64,000 nt of DNA from Casuarius casuarius (lineage: Eukaryota; Chordata; Aves; Casuariiformes; Casuariidae). Made by a program: the position numbers and the translations under genes. Location of the stretch: assembly GCA_003342895.1 (NCBI GenBank), contig PTFA01000050.1, forward strand, positions 5,189,723 to 5,253,722. Reading direction: 5' to 3'. Below are positions 1 to 33,470 of this stretch, in pieces (position 1 is the first letter of the stretch; each line of letters opens with the position of its first letter). The notes below the pieces were generated by a model, which was not told where the DNA came from, searched no databases, and was given only the letters and a program-made list of their open reading frames with translations.

Positions 1-1091
1 GCATGGCTGTTGATCTGAGCAGCCTGTAGCTATCTGGGGTTGGGACAGACGCATCTGCGTTGGCAGTGCTGGGTTAGAGCTGAAGTCCCACACGTCTGAC
101 CCCGATACAGTTAGCCTTCCTGCCCGTTATTGTATCCATATGGTCTGATACCCCGAAACACAAACTCAGTCCTCGTATGCTATGAAGCCTGTCCACTTCC
201 GTCCCCCCGGGTGCCTCTCCTCTGGGTCTGAATGACGGTCCACAGTGAACTGGCCGTGAGTGAACAGCTTGAGAATTCGTCATTCTGCATGAAATTTTTC
301 TCCACATAAAAGGCTCAAATGAAAGCAAGGTGATGTCTTAGCATCAGGACTCCTGCCCACATAAGAGACAAAGTAGGGAGACACCTATTTATACATCCAA
401 GCATACTTTTCTCACTCAGTTGCCTGAATTAGCCTTCCCGCACAGCTGGGGAGCTTTCAGAGGGCAACATCTGGAGGCAGAAGCAGGCTTACCCCTAAGG
501 AGTGCCACTGTGAACAAATAACGTGTTGCAATTTTAAAAAATTGCATATAGACCTATTTGTTCCCGAAACACTTTGTCAGAACTATTTGCTCATCTCCAC
601 TGATTCAGTTCATGAAGATCTTTTGTCTTGGGCTCTTTTCCACAATGTTTGTGCAGATAAATTGCTGGAAGTTACGTAGTTCTACGGGGGTCATTATCAG
701 TACTTTAAACTCACAAAACCTTATTTAAAGTTTCGTCAAACTCTTCTGAGTGTTTCACTAAATCCATCTTCACATATGTTCAATGCCTGCTCCGATTATT
801 GTGCTTTGTCTGTAGCCAGTATTTTCTGCCCACTGTCTTTCCACTTGACAAGCTTCTGCCCACTAAAAACTATTAGTTACTACTTTGGACTGCAGAATTC
901 ATAGTGTGCACATACCAAGTGCACTGCTGAGATTAGGTTTTAGTGTTCTCTATTTTTACCTTTACAAAGAGCTGAAGCAGCAAACACCCATCAGGAGTTA
1001 ACCAATTCAGATCGGGGGAAAGAGAGGTGAGGAAGGATTATTTTTAATCTCAGTTCCCTGTGAACACTGAGGAAGACATCAGAAACTGAAC

Positions 1092-1715
1092 ATGGAGGAT
1101 GTGGACTCAAGAGCCACCTGCCTTTCGGTTCTGATCTTTTTTTCCTCATTCGCGGTAGCATCTCTCCATGTCTCCTCATGCCACAGTCTCCTGGGCCCCC
1201 GTTCCTGGGCCATTTGTGACCAAGAAAGTGACTTAGATCACATAAATTCTTGGAATGTTGTTGTTCCTTTGGGGCTGAACAATTTTTTATCCTTTAGGAA
1301 GAGTTGCTTTAAACTGCAGATGAATTACAGAGGAGAAAATTGGGCAAGTCAAAGAGCAAGCTCTGACCTTCCCAGCCAGGATTCAGAACCAGAGAGAGAA
1401 GCACCGCTTGCAGATGCGTCTCTCTGTTCCTCTGGTCACTTGCTGGGGCTCTCCCTGTTCCCAAGCTCTGGAAATAGTCCCCCACAAATCTCTCTGCCAG
1501 CATCTGCTGATACAACCTGCTCACTGCTTTCTGCTTTCAATTTGCGGGACAGACTTGTTCTCCATCTCAGTCCCTCCTACCATGGCTATAAGGTGTTAAT
1601 GTTTCAACAGGCTCCCACAGTGTCGCTTCCCCGAGAAGTGCTTATTCCTCCGTTTGTATCAGCTGGCAGCTTTCTAAATACAGTGAGCAGGGAGGAAACA
1701 GTAGCAAGTAATTGA
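1092..1715 (+). other. Unassigned 207-codon ORF
   Basis: The ORF starts with ATG in strong context (A at -3, G at +4) and stops with TGA. The first 25 or so residues include a hydrophobic stretch (LSVLIFFSSFAVASL) that could act as a signal peptide. The rest is Ser/Pro-rich with no domain I recognise. It is one of the longest open frames in the window outside GC-rich islands and N runs. No splice or conservation evidence supports it, so chance is the default explanation. Confidence 0.2.
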
Positions 1716-3805
1716 TCCTGCTTGAACAAAATAGTCATTTCAATTCTAATTTAGGAGCCACGGTCTCTAGCAGTCTTCCTGAAACAGTGGGTAGCAGGTT
1801 GATTCACCAACTGGCTAAAGAGATACATTATTGATAAAAGGATTATCTGCTAACTGAAAAAATACACATCCTTTCACATTCCCTTCTCTGCCCAACGCAC
1901 CGAGCCCTCGGAGGTCGGGAAGGTACCAGGGTCCGGCAGGCCGGCTGCCTGGGGGCTGAGTTAACGTGCCGATGGGCACCTCCGTCCAGGCTGGTTTCGT
2001 GCTGCGGCCGTGGTAGCTGAGAGGAGCAAGAGTGGCCCAAAGTTTCTTTTTACTTCATAAAAAGAAAAATGATACAAAGAATTAAATCAGAGCATCTAAT
2101 TTGTCTGTACAATGCTAGGTCAGGTGTTTCAGCTGATAAATGAAGACATCAACTTATTAGCCTAGTTTTGGCAGAATTATTAAGATCATGTTTACATTCA
2201 GGCTCATTAAGGGAGACATCTAAAACCTGAAGCATCCAAAATTAATGGATGCTTTCTGAAACTGTTGGCTTCAATGAGTTGTGTTGCATTCTTTTATTAA
2301 GTGGATAGGTTTTTGTGGTTTAGGCAGGGAGCAGCTGAGGATAGTTCCTTAAAAATATATATATACATAGGTCTGGAATTTTAAAGAAAAATTAATTAAA
2401 TACTGAGAAGCCTTTCTGAGTGTCAGCCCAGATACAGTGTGTTTAATACAAAATGTATGTGCTGAATATTTTTCTGTTTGTGTGTTTTGTATACAGCATA
2501 ACATTCTTGTAGTTTCACTTTTCTTTTCCTTGCCCTCTGTTCTTTTTTGCTGTAGTATTAATTGGCAAGATGGGGTTTCTGTACATTTTCTGATTGCACT
2601 TATTTAACAAAGGCCATGATTTTAGCTGTCTCAGCTATCCAGGTTCACTCTATCTGTCAACACCTTTTCTCTTGCTATCTCACTCATCCATGATTCAAAG
2701 ACTTTGTACATTGGCGTGCTCCATATCTAAATCCCTAACTAAAAGTTCCAGTACCTTGTGTCCATTTGGAGTATACCCCAACATCTGCAGTGCTCAGGTT
2801 ACTTTTATAAAAGTATTTAGTATGGAAAGTATTACAAATCATTTAAAGCACAATAATGCCTAGTCCAATTTTAACTCTGAAAATTCAAAATCTCATGCAG
2901 TGATATATAAATACACACACATATATATGTATGCATATGTAGAGAGATATATAAAAGAAAATGTATCTTGTTTTATTTTAAACTGTGATTAACATGATGG
3001 GTCCTGGCAAGAGGCCCACGAGGAAGCTCAGGAAGGTCACCACACCTCTCTGGATATCCAGCGTGGTGAGGCCAACGCACCGAGGCCGTCCTGCTGCGGA
3101 GGACGCTTCACGGTGTGCCGGCTTTGCAAGCTGCCACTGCTTTCTCACTTCTTCGGCAAGAGCGCTATTCTCGCTGCCCTCACTGCTTGTTTGTGGGAGC
3201 TACCTAGCAGCCAGATTGGGAAATCTAATACAACAGTGTTTAATCAAATTTTTCTTTCATACTAGCTTTAGTTTCAGCCCTTGACTGCAAAGATGCAAGA
3301 GATGTCTGCTTAACAGCGACCTTTTTTCTTCCAATAGTTTATCAGGCATTTATTACTAACAAAAACAAGAGGGAAAAAAATCAATGCATTCTAAACAAAT
3401 AAAACTCATTTCCCCACCTCCGGTTAATCAGGTTTTATTTGGTTAGTATCTGTGTTGTTGCAGTAATTATACTAATTCTCCAGTCATCCATTGAGTCTCC
3501 CTTGAAAAAGTGGATAGATGTGACCTGAATTTCTGATTCTTTTGATTTTTTAGCTTTGCACTTGTATAGAGCCTAGCATGGTGAGATCCTGGCAAGGCGA
3601 ATAATAAAAAAGAAAAGAGAAATAGTTTTAGCTTATTTTAAAAAATAAAGCAAACTCTCCAGTTTTGTACACAGAAACATGTATTCTTCTTTAAATCTTG
3701 TGCAGTAGGTCCACCTCCTCACCCTTTACATTACTTGTTGAAGGACTGCTGAGGCACTTACACTGGAGTTCACACACAAATGTTTGCAGAACCGAGGCCT
3801 AGCTT

Positions 3806-3845
3806 TTAATAGTTTGCAGCAGATCTTAATAGTTTGCAGCAGATC
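3806..3845. repeat. Two perfect tandem copies of a 20-bp unit
   Basis: The unit TTAATAGTTTGCAGCAGATC at 3806-3825 is repeated exactly at 3826-3845. It is a simple recent tandem duplication in intergenic DNA. Confidence 0.95.
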
Positions 3846-6800
3846 TTGTCCGATCTGTTGGTTTCTCATGTGGATTTTTTTCTCCTGAGATGCTGGGAGT
3901 TCTTTGAAGTCAAATCTATGTCAATTTTCCACATGGGAGATGGTACTAGTTTCTGTGAGCCCAGTGGGAAGTGGGCATTGCCTGACTCAGGGGGGTTCCC
4001 TCTTGGACTTACCTTTCTTTAGTAAGATATCTAGTCTTTATTAATAATATTTTGGCTTCAATTCCCCATTTTACCACTTCATGAAAGTGATGAATCAGGA
4101 CGTTGGTAAATAATTGTTAAAAATACTTTTTAGACCTGCATGTGTAGAATTTTGAGTTTTGTCAACCTGTCTCCTTTAAAGGATGGTTATATTATTTTTC
4201 CCCCAGAGGAGGGACAAGTGTTAATTTTTAATTTATAAAATATTCTTTTATAATAATTATTATAAAGGTGTAAGATATTACAATATGACAATAAGACAGT
4301 AATCTTGTATAATTTATAAAGATTCTGATGCAAGTTAAACACAAATGTGTTACTCAAAGGGAGTAACTACAGAGTCTAAGTAGAGACACTTCACAGGCAA
4401 GTAATACTCTTTCCCACACCATCTGGTACCTGCTGGAGACAAAGCTTCTCGTTGTGATGTTGAAACTTGGCTGCTTCTCTGCATATAGTATACTTCTGCA
4501 AAACACAGTGGTTTTTATAATTCCCAGAGTTCAGTTGAATTGGCTTTTACTCTGCTACCCTATCTCTAGGTGATCCACTTTATTCAAGCTCTTCCCAGTG
4601 AATTTCCTAGCACCCTTCTCATGCCCTGGGGTTGCCTAAGGGAGGATATGTGTTTACATCGCAGTTCAGTCATGCCAGGTCTGTCTTTACCAAATCCGCC
4701 CCATGCACTGGGGGATATTGTACATGAACGACTGAAGAAAAATTGTCCAGTGACTTGGCTGTGTTTGGGCCCGTTATCTCTAAACCATTTAGCAGAACCG
4801 AGGTGACATAAAGCCAATAAAGATGGTCTGGCTGGGGACATGGCCAGCCAGCGGGAAGCCGCGGGGGCAGGCAGCGGCTGCTGCCCACAGCATCGCGCTC
4901 AGCAGCAGAGCTAAAACAGCTCTGAGCTGACACGTGGTGACCCCATGCCCGGATGGACCCAAACAGGGGCAATTTATACCCCTTCTCTTGCCATCTTACT
5001 CTAAGCGTTGCTCTATCGGCATCATGCCTTTTATTAAAACAGGCTACGCTCCTTAACTTCCAGATAAAGTTTACTGTGTGGAGTTTCTGACAGCTTTTGA
5101 TTCTATTGTAAGCTTGGTATACTAGAAGATGAGTTATCGCTGCATTATTCTGAATATATGATGCTTTCCCTCTCTATACTCTTGCATGAGTGTCTCATAC
5201 TGTTAGATTGTTTAACAAAGAATATCTGATAAGAAAGCTAGATAAAGTAGAAATGAAAGGCAATTAAAAATGCATTTGCTGCATAAAGCAAGAATTGTGT
5301 CTAGCCAAAATATGGAAACGTGCTTTCTACTTTAAATCAGTTTTATGGAAAGTAAAACAAAGCATTTTGGTGGAAACTTCATTTATCCAAACTAAGAATG
5401 AATAAATCTAGCAAAAGAGATAGCATAGTGTGACAGTTTTAGCCCTGCATTTCCTAATATAAGACCAATCAGTCCTTTCTCAAATATTGTGTTAGGCTTC
5501 TGTCTATCATCTAGACTCGGAAATAACCTCAAGACAGTGTGGCCCACTGTTTGCAGATAGGAAATAAGAAAGTAATCATGTATGTTGAAAACAGTGTAGA
5601 CCCTTTGAACTTGCAGCATTTATGACCTTTTACAAACTTCTTAGGGGAATACAAATATCCTGTCATTTTGGCTTGGGTCTGATTAGAACTGGACTCCAGG
5701 AGGAGGGGAAGGGGAAGGAAGGGAAAATGCAATTATACCTCCTGATTTGATGTTAAACCAGTGACATTTCAAAAGCAACCAGGCTGGCAGTTGCCAGTCT
5801 ATTGTTACGAGCTATGCTGAGGCAGAAACTCCACGGTGAAGGTCACTGTGCTGGAAGCAGAGACGTGAACATTTTAGCATCTCTCTCTCTTCCTTGGGTT
5901 TTGGTTGTTTACATCCAATACTCACTTCTGCCTCTCACCTGTTTTCTAAAGATAATACAGTTTTCAGAAGCCAGTCGGCATCCCATCAGCACACTCAGTT
6001 TCCCGGGGACACATGCTGAGCTCTAGAGGGTTGCATGAAAACGGCCCTGCCCTGGGAGCCGCTCCGCAGCACGCTCCATCGCACTCCTTGCTGCTGCGGG
6101 ACGAGCACGCGCCACCACGAGTGCCGTCAACGTTCACGGACGGCATCTGCAAAAGCATTCGCTGGCCATCACCAGGGGCACAGCTGGCCCCTGTGACTGC
6201 GAAAACACCTCAGTGTAATGAGAAAAATGAGGAAAAAAGTCTGTGACAAGCATCTAAGAAGAGAGTGCTTATTTCTACCAGAGGATTTAGGGCAGAGATG
6301 ATTGTTGCTTAAATATGGTAGAAATACTTAGTCTCTCTGAGTATGTTATAGAGCTTTTACACCAACCCAAGGTAAATGTCTTATTGCATCTGCTTTGTGT
6401 GTAGAAAACTTGGATGATTTTTGCAGCTTTATCCTTTTCGAAGGTGACCCTCACTGTTTTAATTTTTGAATGGATTAACTCCAAACAGCAGGATAAGAAT
6501 TAAAGGCTCCTGAAACAGCCATTAGGAAGTATTTTGGTTATTCAAATAATGGAGTTGCTAGCCATTTAAAAAAATTACAGGGAGAAATGTTCTTAAATGT
6601 CATCAGCTACCGAGTGCTGGAATCACTTATGGGATTTCATGAGTTGCTATAAAACATGGTCCAGCAACAGCAAGAACAGTTTTGCATTATAAGTCCCGTA
6701 ATTCTTGGTGCCTGCTTAAAGGGCCAGATACTCATCTGCTGGTAACGGCCACTGCGCTCCTGAGGTCGGGCATGCTCCCTCATTTAATATCAAATGAGGA

Positions 6801-7982
6801 TTTGCGCTGATACTTGAATATGAGAATAGGACTACATTAAAGAGAAGACAAAAGTAACTGTCCCAGAGGAGAAATTCTGCTGGTTTCCCCCAATAGTCCC
6901 TTTCGGATTCCTTCTGGCTCCCCCAGCAAGGAGCGTTGTCTGGAGCCTGGAAAGCAGCATGGGGACTTCAGCGCTTCGCTCTGTCACCGTCTCCTAGGGG
7001 ACAGCTTAGGGATGGAGTTACTTGGATAGAGTGCCTAAAGGTCCTAATACCAAACAAATGCTCCCATGTTTTAACTTATCCTACAGCAGAGAGAATCTTC
7101 TCTACTCAAATTTGCTTTGGAAGTGGAAAGCTATGGAAATGCTGTAGGATTTTTCTATAAAAGCAACTGATTTCAGCTTGCCGAACTGTAAAATATTAGT
7201 ACCTATCTGCCACACAGCTAATGTGATATTTGACTGACAGTTAAAGCAAAAAATAATGTAATCAACAAAACACAGTCTTCACTTTAAGCACCTGAATAGT
7301 TTCCCTAATTTCACTGAGAACTGCTGGTGTGGATGCTGCTGCAGGATCAGCAGCTGCAAAGGTAGCTTCTCCCTGTGATATTCCTGGCTTTCATCAGCTC
7401 TTCAGGGCATGAGCGTAGGCAGGTGATAACTCCTGTGCTGTAGAAGTCCCTTTTGCTGGCAGGATCGAATCAATAAATGACTTCAAATGTTGTTACAATC
7501 CTAAGAGCAAAATGATTTGCGCAGAACACTTGCAAGTCAGCTTAGAGCACAATAGCCCCCATTATAACTTCAGTAGAAGATCAGAACATGGAATGCACTT
7601 GTGTTCCCGATTCCTTCCTTGAATTGCATACACAGATATCACTTGGCTGTTCAGGTGCTACATCTATGATCAATTCTGGTGAGTAGTAAATACAGTAGAA
7701 CCGAAGATTTAATGGTATAAATCAAGGGACACATTCAAGATAAAACTGTCTTCATTTCAGCAATACAATTACTACAATAACAACCTTAGATTTATTAAAG
7801 TAGGAATAATTTTAAATGCATTTGCCTTTCCTTTTCATTTTTATTACTTATTTTTTATATCTAAGAAATAAAACTCACTTAACATGAACTGGGTATTTTT
7901 ACCTACCTAGCCTTTATAATTTTAACAATGCTGCGATTTCAGAAGACTTTTTTTCAACATATCAATTTTAATATTAAATTAA

Positions 7983-8015
7983 GTTAAATTAATCTTAATT
8001 TAAGATTAAATTAAG
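7983..8015. repeat. AT-rich inverted repeat (potential cruciform)
   Basis: Arms 7983-7998 and 8000-8015 match at 14 of 16 positions around a single central base. The inner ten pairs (TTAATCTTAA against TTAAGATTAA) are perfect. Confidence 0.85.
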
Positions 8016-9769
8016 TAAAAGTTTTTCAAAAACGATTTGTCATTATTTCATGTATACCCATAGTAATTTGATATAAAAAGCCAACTACATTCTCAAAACA
8101 TCTGGTTCTTAAAAGCAATCAGAGAGTCATTTGCAAAGTCTAGTTAGCTAAAGTAGAAGAAAGCAATGCTCAAGTCAAAGCCATCAGCTATTCAGAGCTA
8201 CCATTTATCATTCCTTACGTATTACTTGTCTTTGAGTTTTCATTATCTGACAGTGCATTTTGTTTATCCATTAGGTGTTTTCTAAGCACTGCACTGTTCG
8301 GCAGGACACAAAGTCGTGGAACTGCCTCCCTAGGAGAGGAGCCAACTAACCTGGTCTTGGGATAAACTAGATAAACTACTTCTGCAGAGGTTAGTCGCCG
8401 CTGGATCTGCTTTCCCAGGTATCTCTGTCCTGACAGCCTTTCCCTTCCTTAACGTGGTGTAGCAGGTAAAGCACTACACCAGGACTGTGGCAAGGTGGTA
8501 ATAAAACTCACTGCAGTGCTAGTTGACTTAAAGCAGTGTATGAAAAAAAAATAATAATGATGCTTATCTCCTGCACAAAGCACACTGAGCTTCTGGGTGG
8601 AAAAGCAAGATCTAAGGTGATTATTAGACTATTTGACTAAATGGAGTTTAATAATTATCATTAAAAGCTTTTTGTGATTGGTTGGGGCGGACTCCACCTG
8701 CCTGGGGAACTGGGCTCTGCCTACTGGCAGGGTTCAAGCACCGGGTAAAGAATTCAGAGAGGAGCAGGGAGTCGCTCTCCGGGTGAGCTGCTGTAGGCCT
8801 TTCGGAGGAATGTTGCTAGATTTAAATCATGATAGGATCAGTAGAAATGACTGAAAATGTTCTGAATAAATAATTTGCAACAGGAAATAGGGATTTGATG
8901 CAATTTCAGTGTTCTTCAGGATCATGTGAAGTCTATTGAAGCCTCCTGATGGAAACCGGGCAGGCAGGCTTTCCTCGCAGCGAGCCAGCAGCTGGGGGGC
9001 TGCCCAGCCACGTACGCCTCCAGCAGGCTATTTGGCAAGCCAAGCTAGCTAGGAAGCTGGATACTCGCACACATTTAAAGACTGGCTTGATTTAGTTATT
9101 CCAAAAAGGAGTGTTTCTAAATGAGTCGTTCCATAGAAATCCTCACGTATCCAGCTTTGCCTTCTGATATAGAATGAAAGCATTAAAAATATAACGTAAA
9201 CTTTCTGTGGGTCATAAAACCCACTTCCTGTGCCATCCCAGTGATTAAATGAAGATGTGGCTGAATAAAATGGTGGCTCTTAATGGAATTTCAGAGGAAA
9301 AAAAACACAAAGATTTTAGAATGGCACCTCAAATTTATTAAAATGCACTGCTCCCTCATTACTCAATTGCAAAAAAAGGCAAACCGTCATTTACGATTGT
9401 AACTCACTGTAATGACTTTAAAGACTTGACTTGTGAGCATTTCATTTTTTAATTGGGAAGTTTGCCTGAGAAACAGCTGATCCACAGAAACATTCCCTCT
9501 TTATGATGCTGTATTCTAAATCAATACTGTTATTTTTTTTCCTTAATGTATTTTAACAAGTAATAAACATAGCAAGTTTGGAAGTGTGACAGTGCCTGAA
9601 TAATCAGCTCTGGGCACGCACCCCCAGAAGGGACCCAGGCTTGGGCCAGCACGCTAGCAAGTAGTTTTATGGCTCTTCATTAAGGTACTTTATAGTTGCT
9701 TTGAGGCTAAAATCTTTAAAAAGCAGTAGTAATAATTAAAGAGCGCCGAAGAGGCTAAGCAGCGGGAAG

Positions 9770-10210
9770 GATGGGCACGCGAGCTGAATGATCACTCTTC
9801 CCCAGCCAGGCGGCCGGCAGCACGAAGGAGCCGGCCAGGCTGCGGGGCCGCCCCGCCGCGGTGCCCCGGCCTCCCGAGCAGGCGGCGCAGCGCAGCGCGG
9901 CGGGAGGGCGCTGCGGGGCGGCGGCGGCGGCGGCGCAGCGGCCGCGAGGGGAGCGGCGGGGCCGGGCGCGCCGAGGCGCCTCCTCGCTGGGGCCGTCTGC
10001 AGCGCGGGGAGGGAAAGCCCGGGCCGCGAGCGCGGGTATCGATCGCGCCCCGGATCCGGAGCGGAGGGGATAATCCGCGCTGCCTCATTAGAGCTTCCCC
10101 GCAGACCCGAGCCCGGACTTGTCACTGTGATGGGGCTTGGAGAGGAGCCCGGCGGCGCTGCCTCCCTTTTGGGCAGCGAGAAAGCCTGCTCGGCGCCGGG
10201 GAGTTGAATG
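9770..10210 (+). promoter_or_regulatory. VSTM2B: CpG island, probable VSTM2B promoter and 5' leader
   Basis: Very GC-rich, CpG-dense sequence begins abruptly after AT-rich DNA and lies 300-740 bp upstream of the VSTM2B start codon. It includes a (GCG)n run at about 9918-9935. I see no convincing TATA box, consistent with a CpG-island promoter. The transcription start cannot be placed. An 83-codon ORF at 10208-10459 lies in the likely leader and, if transcribed, would be an upstream ORF. Both strands are open over long stretches here only because stop codons are rare at this composition. Confidence 0.7.
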
Positions 10211-10509
10211 GTGCTTGCTGCTGAGCGGCGGCGAAAACAGCCGAGACGAGATTTATTGCTTAATTCTCAGGAACGTCGCTTCCACCTGACAGCGAATCTG
10301 AGCAGCTGGCTGTGGATTTTGTATTTGCTTCCCCACAAACAAACAAAGGTTAGTCGGGTGGCTGAGGCTTTTTTGGAGAGAGTCCTAACCCTGGACCCGT
10401 GTCAAAGACACATGTCCGCCGTTTGCCATGGGATTGACGAATTCTTAGCTGCTTTGTGAGCTCTCTCGGTTCTCCACTTGCCCTTCACTCTAAAGTCTAC
10501 ATATATGAA

Positions 10510-30076
<19,567 letters not shown>

Positions 30077-30710
30077 CGGACTACTTCCTCAGCTACTCCT
30101 CAGCCAAACACAAAGGAACCTATTTAAAAACAGAGCCAACCTTTGACAAAAATACCTACAGTTTTAAAGATGGACAGAAAGAGACTGAAAGAAGCATGAT
30201 AGATTCTGAATGGGGGGAAAAACATATTTTTGGGGATGTCACAAAAAGTAAACCACATAAAATAATGCATCTAGTTTCCAGACTCTATGATGTAACGCCC
30301 TGCTTTGTGCATGGCACTTCTGATTTCTCTATTTTAATGTAATATTTTTTTCTTTTCTAAACCTTTCCTCTGACTCTTCATTTTGCACGAACTGTTGAGC
30401 AGTTATCTTTATGACAATATGTAAAAATGTTGGGTCAAAGCCCTTCCTAAGAAAGGAAATATTTTTAGTAGATTATTGTGCTTAGGTTTTTTTGGATTTC
30501 CTTTTTCTTTTTTTAATTAAATTATTTCTTTTTGAGACATTTTAATTAAAAAGGCACACCTTACCATAATTAATATTCACTGTCGATAATATTTATTTTT
30601 AAATAAAGATTGGAAACAAGGTAAGACATTTGTTTATAAACTGTATTGTATATTGCTGAATAACAGTTGAATAAAAAGATTTTGAAATAAAGTTTTTAGA
30701 GACGTGTTTG
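30077..30710 (+). other. VSTM2B: VSTM2B 3' UTR (estimated)
   Basis: AT-rich sequence follows the stop codon. AATAAA signals occur at 30602-30607, 30670-30675 and 30686-30691. The last is followed by T-rich and GTGTTTG sequence, suggesting cleavage shortly after 30700. The end is inferred from these motifs only. Confidence 0.6.
30602..30691 (+). terminator. VSTM2B: Cluster of three poly(A) signals for VSTM2B
   Basis: Three AATAAA hexamers at 30602, 30670 and 30686 lie within 90 bp, 526-610 bp downstream of the VSTM2B stop codon, with a T/GT-rich element after the last. Confidence 0.65.
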
Positions 30711-33014
30711 GATTTCCCTGAGTTCGGATGCACTGAGAGAAGGATTCTTGGCCATGGCTATTCCCCGACTCTTCACAGCACAGAGAATTGAGGCATGGGT
30801 ACATCACGGACAGGATAAGACTGAAATTAGTTGTTTACTATTCACGCCTTTGTACTGCCAAACCCAGCACCAGACTGTGCTGACGTGTCTGACTCTGCCA
30901 ATCACAAAGTATGGATAAATTTTACTGTGGTGATATTGGTTATCTCTGTGCAGTTAATACAGTATCTAGGCAGAGGGAGAGTTTAACAGTGTGAAACTTT
31001 CGAGGTAAGTTGTTCTGTTTTTTGTTTTTTTACTCCAGTCATCTTTGAAAAAGGATGAATCAGCCTGGGGAAAAATATGAATTAACCTGGAACTTTTCAT
31101 TATCCAAACTTGGCTCCAGTATTTGTTTAAAATATACTCAGATTTCATAAATTATATAATTGTGCCACTTGTTTGCCTTGCCAGTTGAGCTTTCCTTAAT
31201 GAAGCAAAAGGCTTTTTTTCTACAGTAAATACTGCAGTTCAGTAACTTGTTCCAAAATGCTTGTTTTTAAATAAGATAATGGGGATGACTTGTTGAAGAA
31301 ACATGCTCTTGTTTAGCTGAATTTAGTGAAGTACTTTGAAGTTTCCTGTGTCTCACTGTGATTCTTATGCTTTCATTTGCATATCACTTTAAAAAGGACC
31401 TTAATTGTGGAAATGCTTAACTGACAGCTGTGGAGCCAGCAGGATTCACTGTCAGCAGATGCTGTGGAGTAAAAGCAGGGAGCACCCATTTCATCACACC
31501 GTGCACCTGAGTCCCCTCAGATAGCAAAGGTAGGAGGAGGGAGGGTAGGAAGGGATTTGCAATTTCTGATAGTCAGAATTTGCTTTTTTAGGACTGCCAG
31601 TCACAGTGAGAGATTTGTGCTGCACACATCTCAGTGAGTGCGAGACCACGACTCCAGTGTTTCATGTATGCTACTACATTGTGCTCATAAGAAGGCCTGG
31701 CGCACTGGGACAAACTCACCACGGGGGATCCAAAGATGATAAAATCTGTATAATAGTGTTCATCCCCTTAAAGCCTTCTGTAGTATACTGTGGATTGGGG
31801 AATAATCCATAATCATCCCACAAAGAGCAGAATTGCTCTTTGAAAGGATGTGGGGATAATGTTTGTCCCAAGCCTGGAAGTGCATCACAATGCAGGATGC
31901 TGACGAGAAAGTTCCTTGTTTCCGTATGCACATGGGAGCACATTTTATAGCGTGAAATGAGAAGACAGGTGAAAAAAAGATTTGAATGTTGGACTCTGCT
32001 TAAATTAATACAGGCATTTAATTCATGTTTGAAAACTTGTTGAAGGACAATTACTCAATGTGGAAGTGTGTGTGGAGTCTCTTAGTGCCACAAGAGCACT
32101 AATCTTTTGAGTAATGGCTGGTGATTAAAGTGAGTAAAGTTTTTACTGCGAGTCCTTTGGTGAGCTCATCATCCCTGCTTCTTTTTCTCAAGGGCAGTGT
32201 ATATTTCCCAGTGACTCATCTGCCTTCTAAGGAAGGGAACCAAAAAAATTTCCTACAAGAGGAAGAAGAAAAACAGAGGGAACAATTAACTAAATAAGTA
32301 GCTGAAGCTTCAAGCAGTGGAGCCTGTCTGTCTAGAAGCAGTTATGCTTTTAGTCCAGCCATACCTCAGCATAGTACTTTAGTAAGTAGTGTAGACAGGT
32401 CATCTACTGTGCTGTGATACTTTTCTTTCATCACTTAAACAGTAGACTATGTCATGGAATGGCATATTGTGTGGCTTGCCGAGGATATGGTATGGAATAC
32501 ATCATCTTGCACTTGTCCTTCCCTTTATATTTAGACGGCTGTCCACATAGCAATTTGACAGAAAACTGGAAGTTTTGTGTGCAGTGGAAGGAGCAGAATT
32601 ATCAAGGTCTTTTAGACTTTACTTACATTAAAGGTGAAAAAATATTAAATCTTCAACTAAGAAAAACGTTTCTGTCTTCACTGAGAACAGAATTAAGTGT
32701 GCTGCTGTAGGAATAATAATTCCTATATTCCCATTCACTCTAAAACCTCAGAACAACTAAACAATAATGTGAGGATTTGGTGAAAAATCCCTTCTAACAA
32801 GAGCAATAGGCATATTTTTCTTCCAGTGAAGAACTGCACATACGCAGAGATAACTCATTCCCAGCCCACAGGATAACTTCAACAAGGGAGCAGATTGCCA
32901 AGATAACCTGGCTCTGCTTCTACCCTCACTTTACTTCTGCCTTCAAAACCCGAAGAATGAATTCTCCAGATTTTAGGGCTTTGGTTTCCACATTTGGGCT
33001 AGCTCCCCCCCCCC

Positions 33015-33349
33015 NNNNNNNNNNNNNNNNNNNNNNNNNNNNNNNNNNNNNNNNNNNNNNNNNNNNNNNNNNNNNNNNNNNNNNNNNNNNNNNNNNNNNN
33101 NNNNNNNNNNNNNNNNNNNNNNNNNNNNNNNNNNNNNNNNNNNNNNNNNNNNNNNNNNNNNNNNNNNNNNNNNNNNNNNNNNNNNNNNNNNNNNNNNNNN
33201 NNNNNNNNNNNNNNNNNNNNNNNNNNNNNNNNNNNNNNNNNNNNNNNNNNNNNNNNNNNNNNNNNNNNNNNNNNNNNNNNNNNNNNNNNNNNNNNNNNNN
33301 NNNNNNNNNNNNNNNNNNNNNNNNNNNNNNNNNNNNNNNNNNNNNNNNN
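33015..33349. other. Assembly gap (335 N)
   Basis: The N run begins directly after a 10-base poly(C) tract, suggesting sequencing or assembly failure at a homopolymer or C-rich repeat. Confidence 0.98.
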
Positions 33350-33470
33350 GCTGTCAGAGTCTATTAGGAATAAGTGCTTGCACTGCACAGTTGTAGAAAG
33401 GCTTTGTATTTCCTGCAGTCACTGCTGAGAGCTGGGCAGAAAGTTCCATCCCATCCTCCCCCCCCTCCTT

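Larger units (their letters stand above)
1..9769. other. Intergenic sequence upstream of VSTM2B
   Basis: This is mostly AT-rich non-coding DNA. It includes AT/TA and CA dinucleotide patches (about 2355-2368 and 2902-2955), a 20-bp tandem duplication (3806-3845), an AT-rich cruciform (7983-8015), several small CpG-richer patches (around 1895-2020, 3040-3130, 4830-4960, 6040-6190, 8940-9020) and a 207-codon ORF (1092-1715). I recognise no known gene, tRNA or young transposon. Confidence 0.75.

Noticed and set aside
1892..3084. Identical 13-mer CCAACGCACCGAG in two CpG patches (1892 and 3072)
   Set aside because: About 30 random 13-mer pairs are expected in 64 kb, so one shared 13-mer is not evidence of common origin.
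10349..10494. Possible small intron in the VSTM2B 5' leader (CAAAG|GTTAGT to CTCTAAAG)
   Set aside because: Sites are plausible but weak, and nothing in the sequence requires splicing there.
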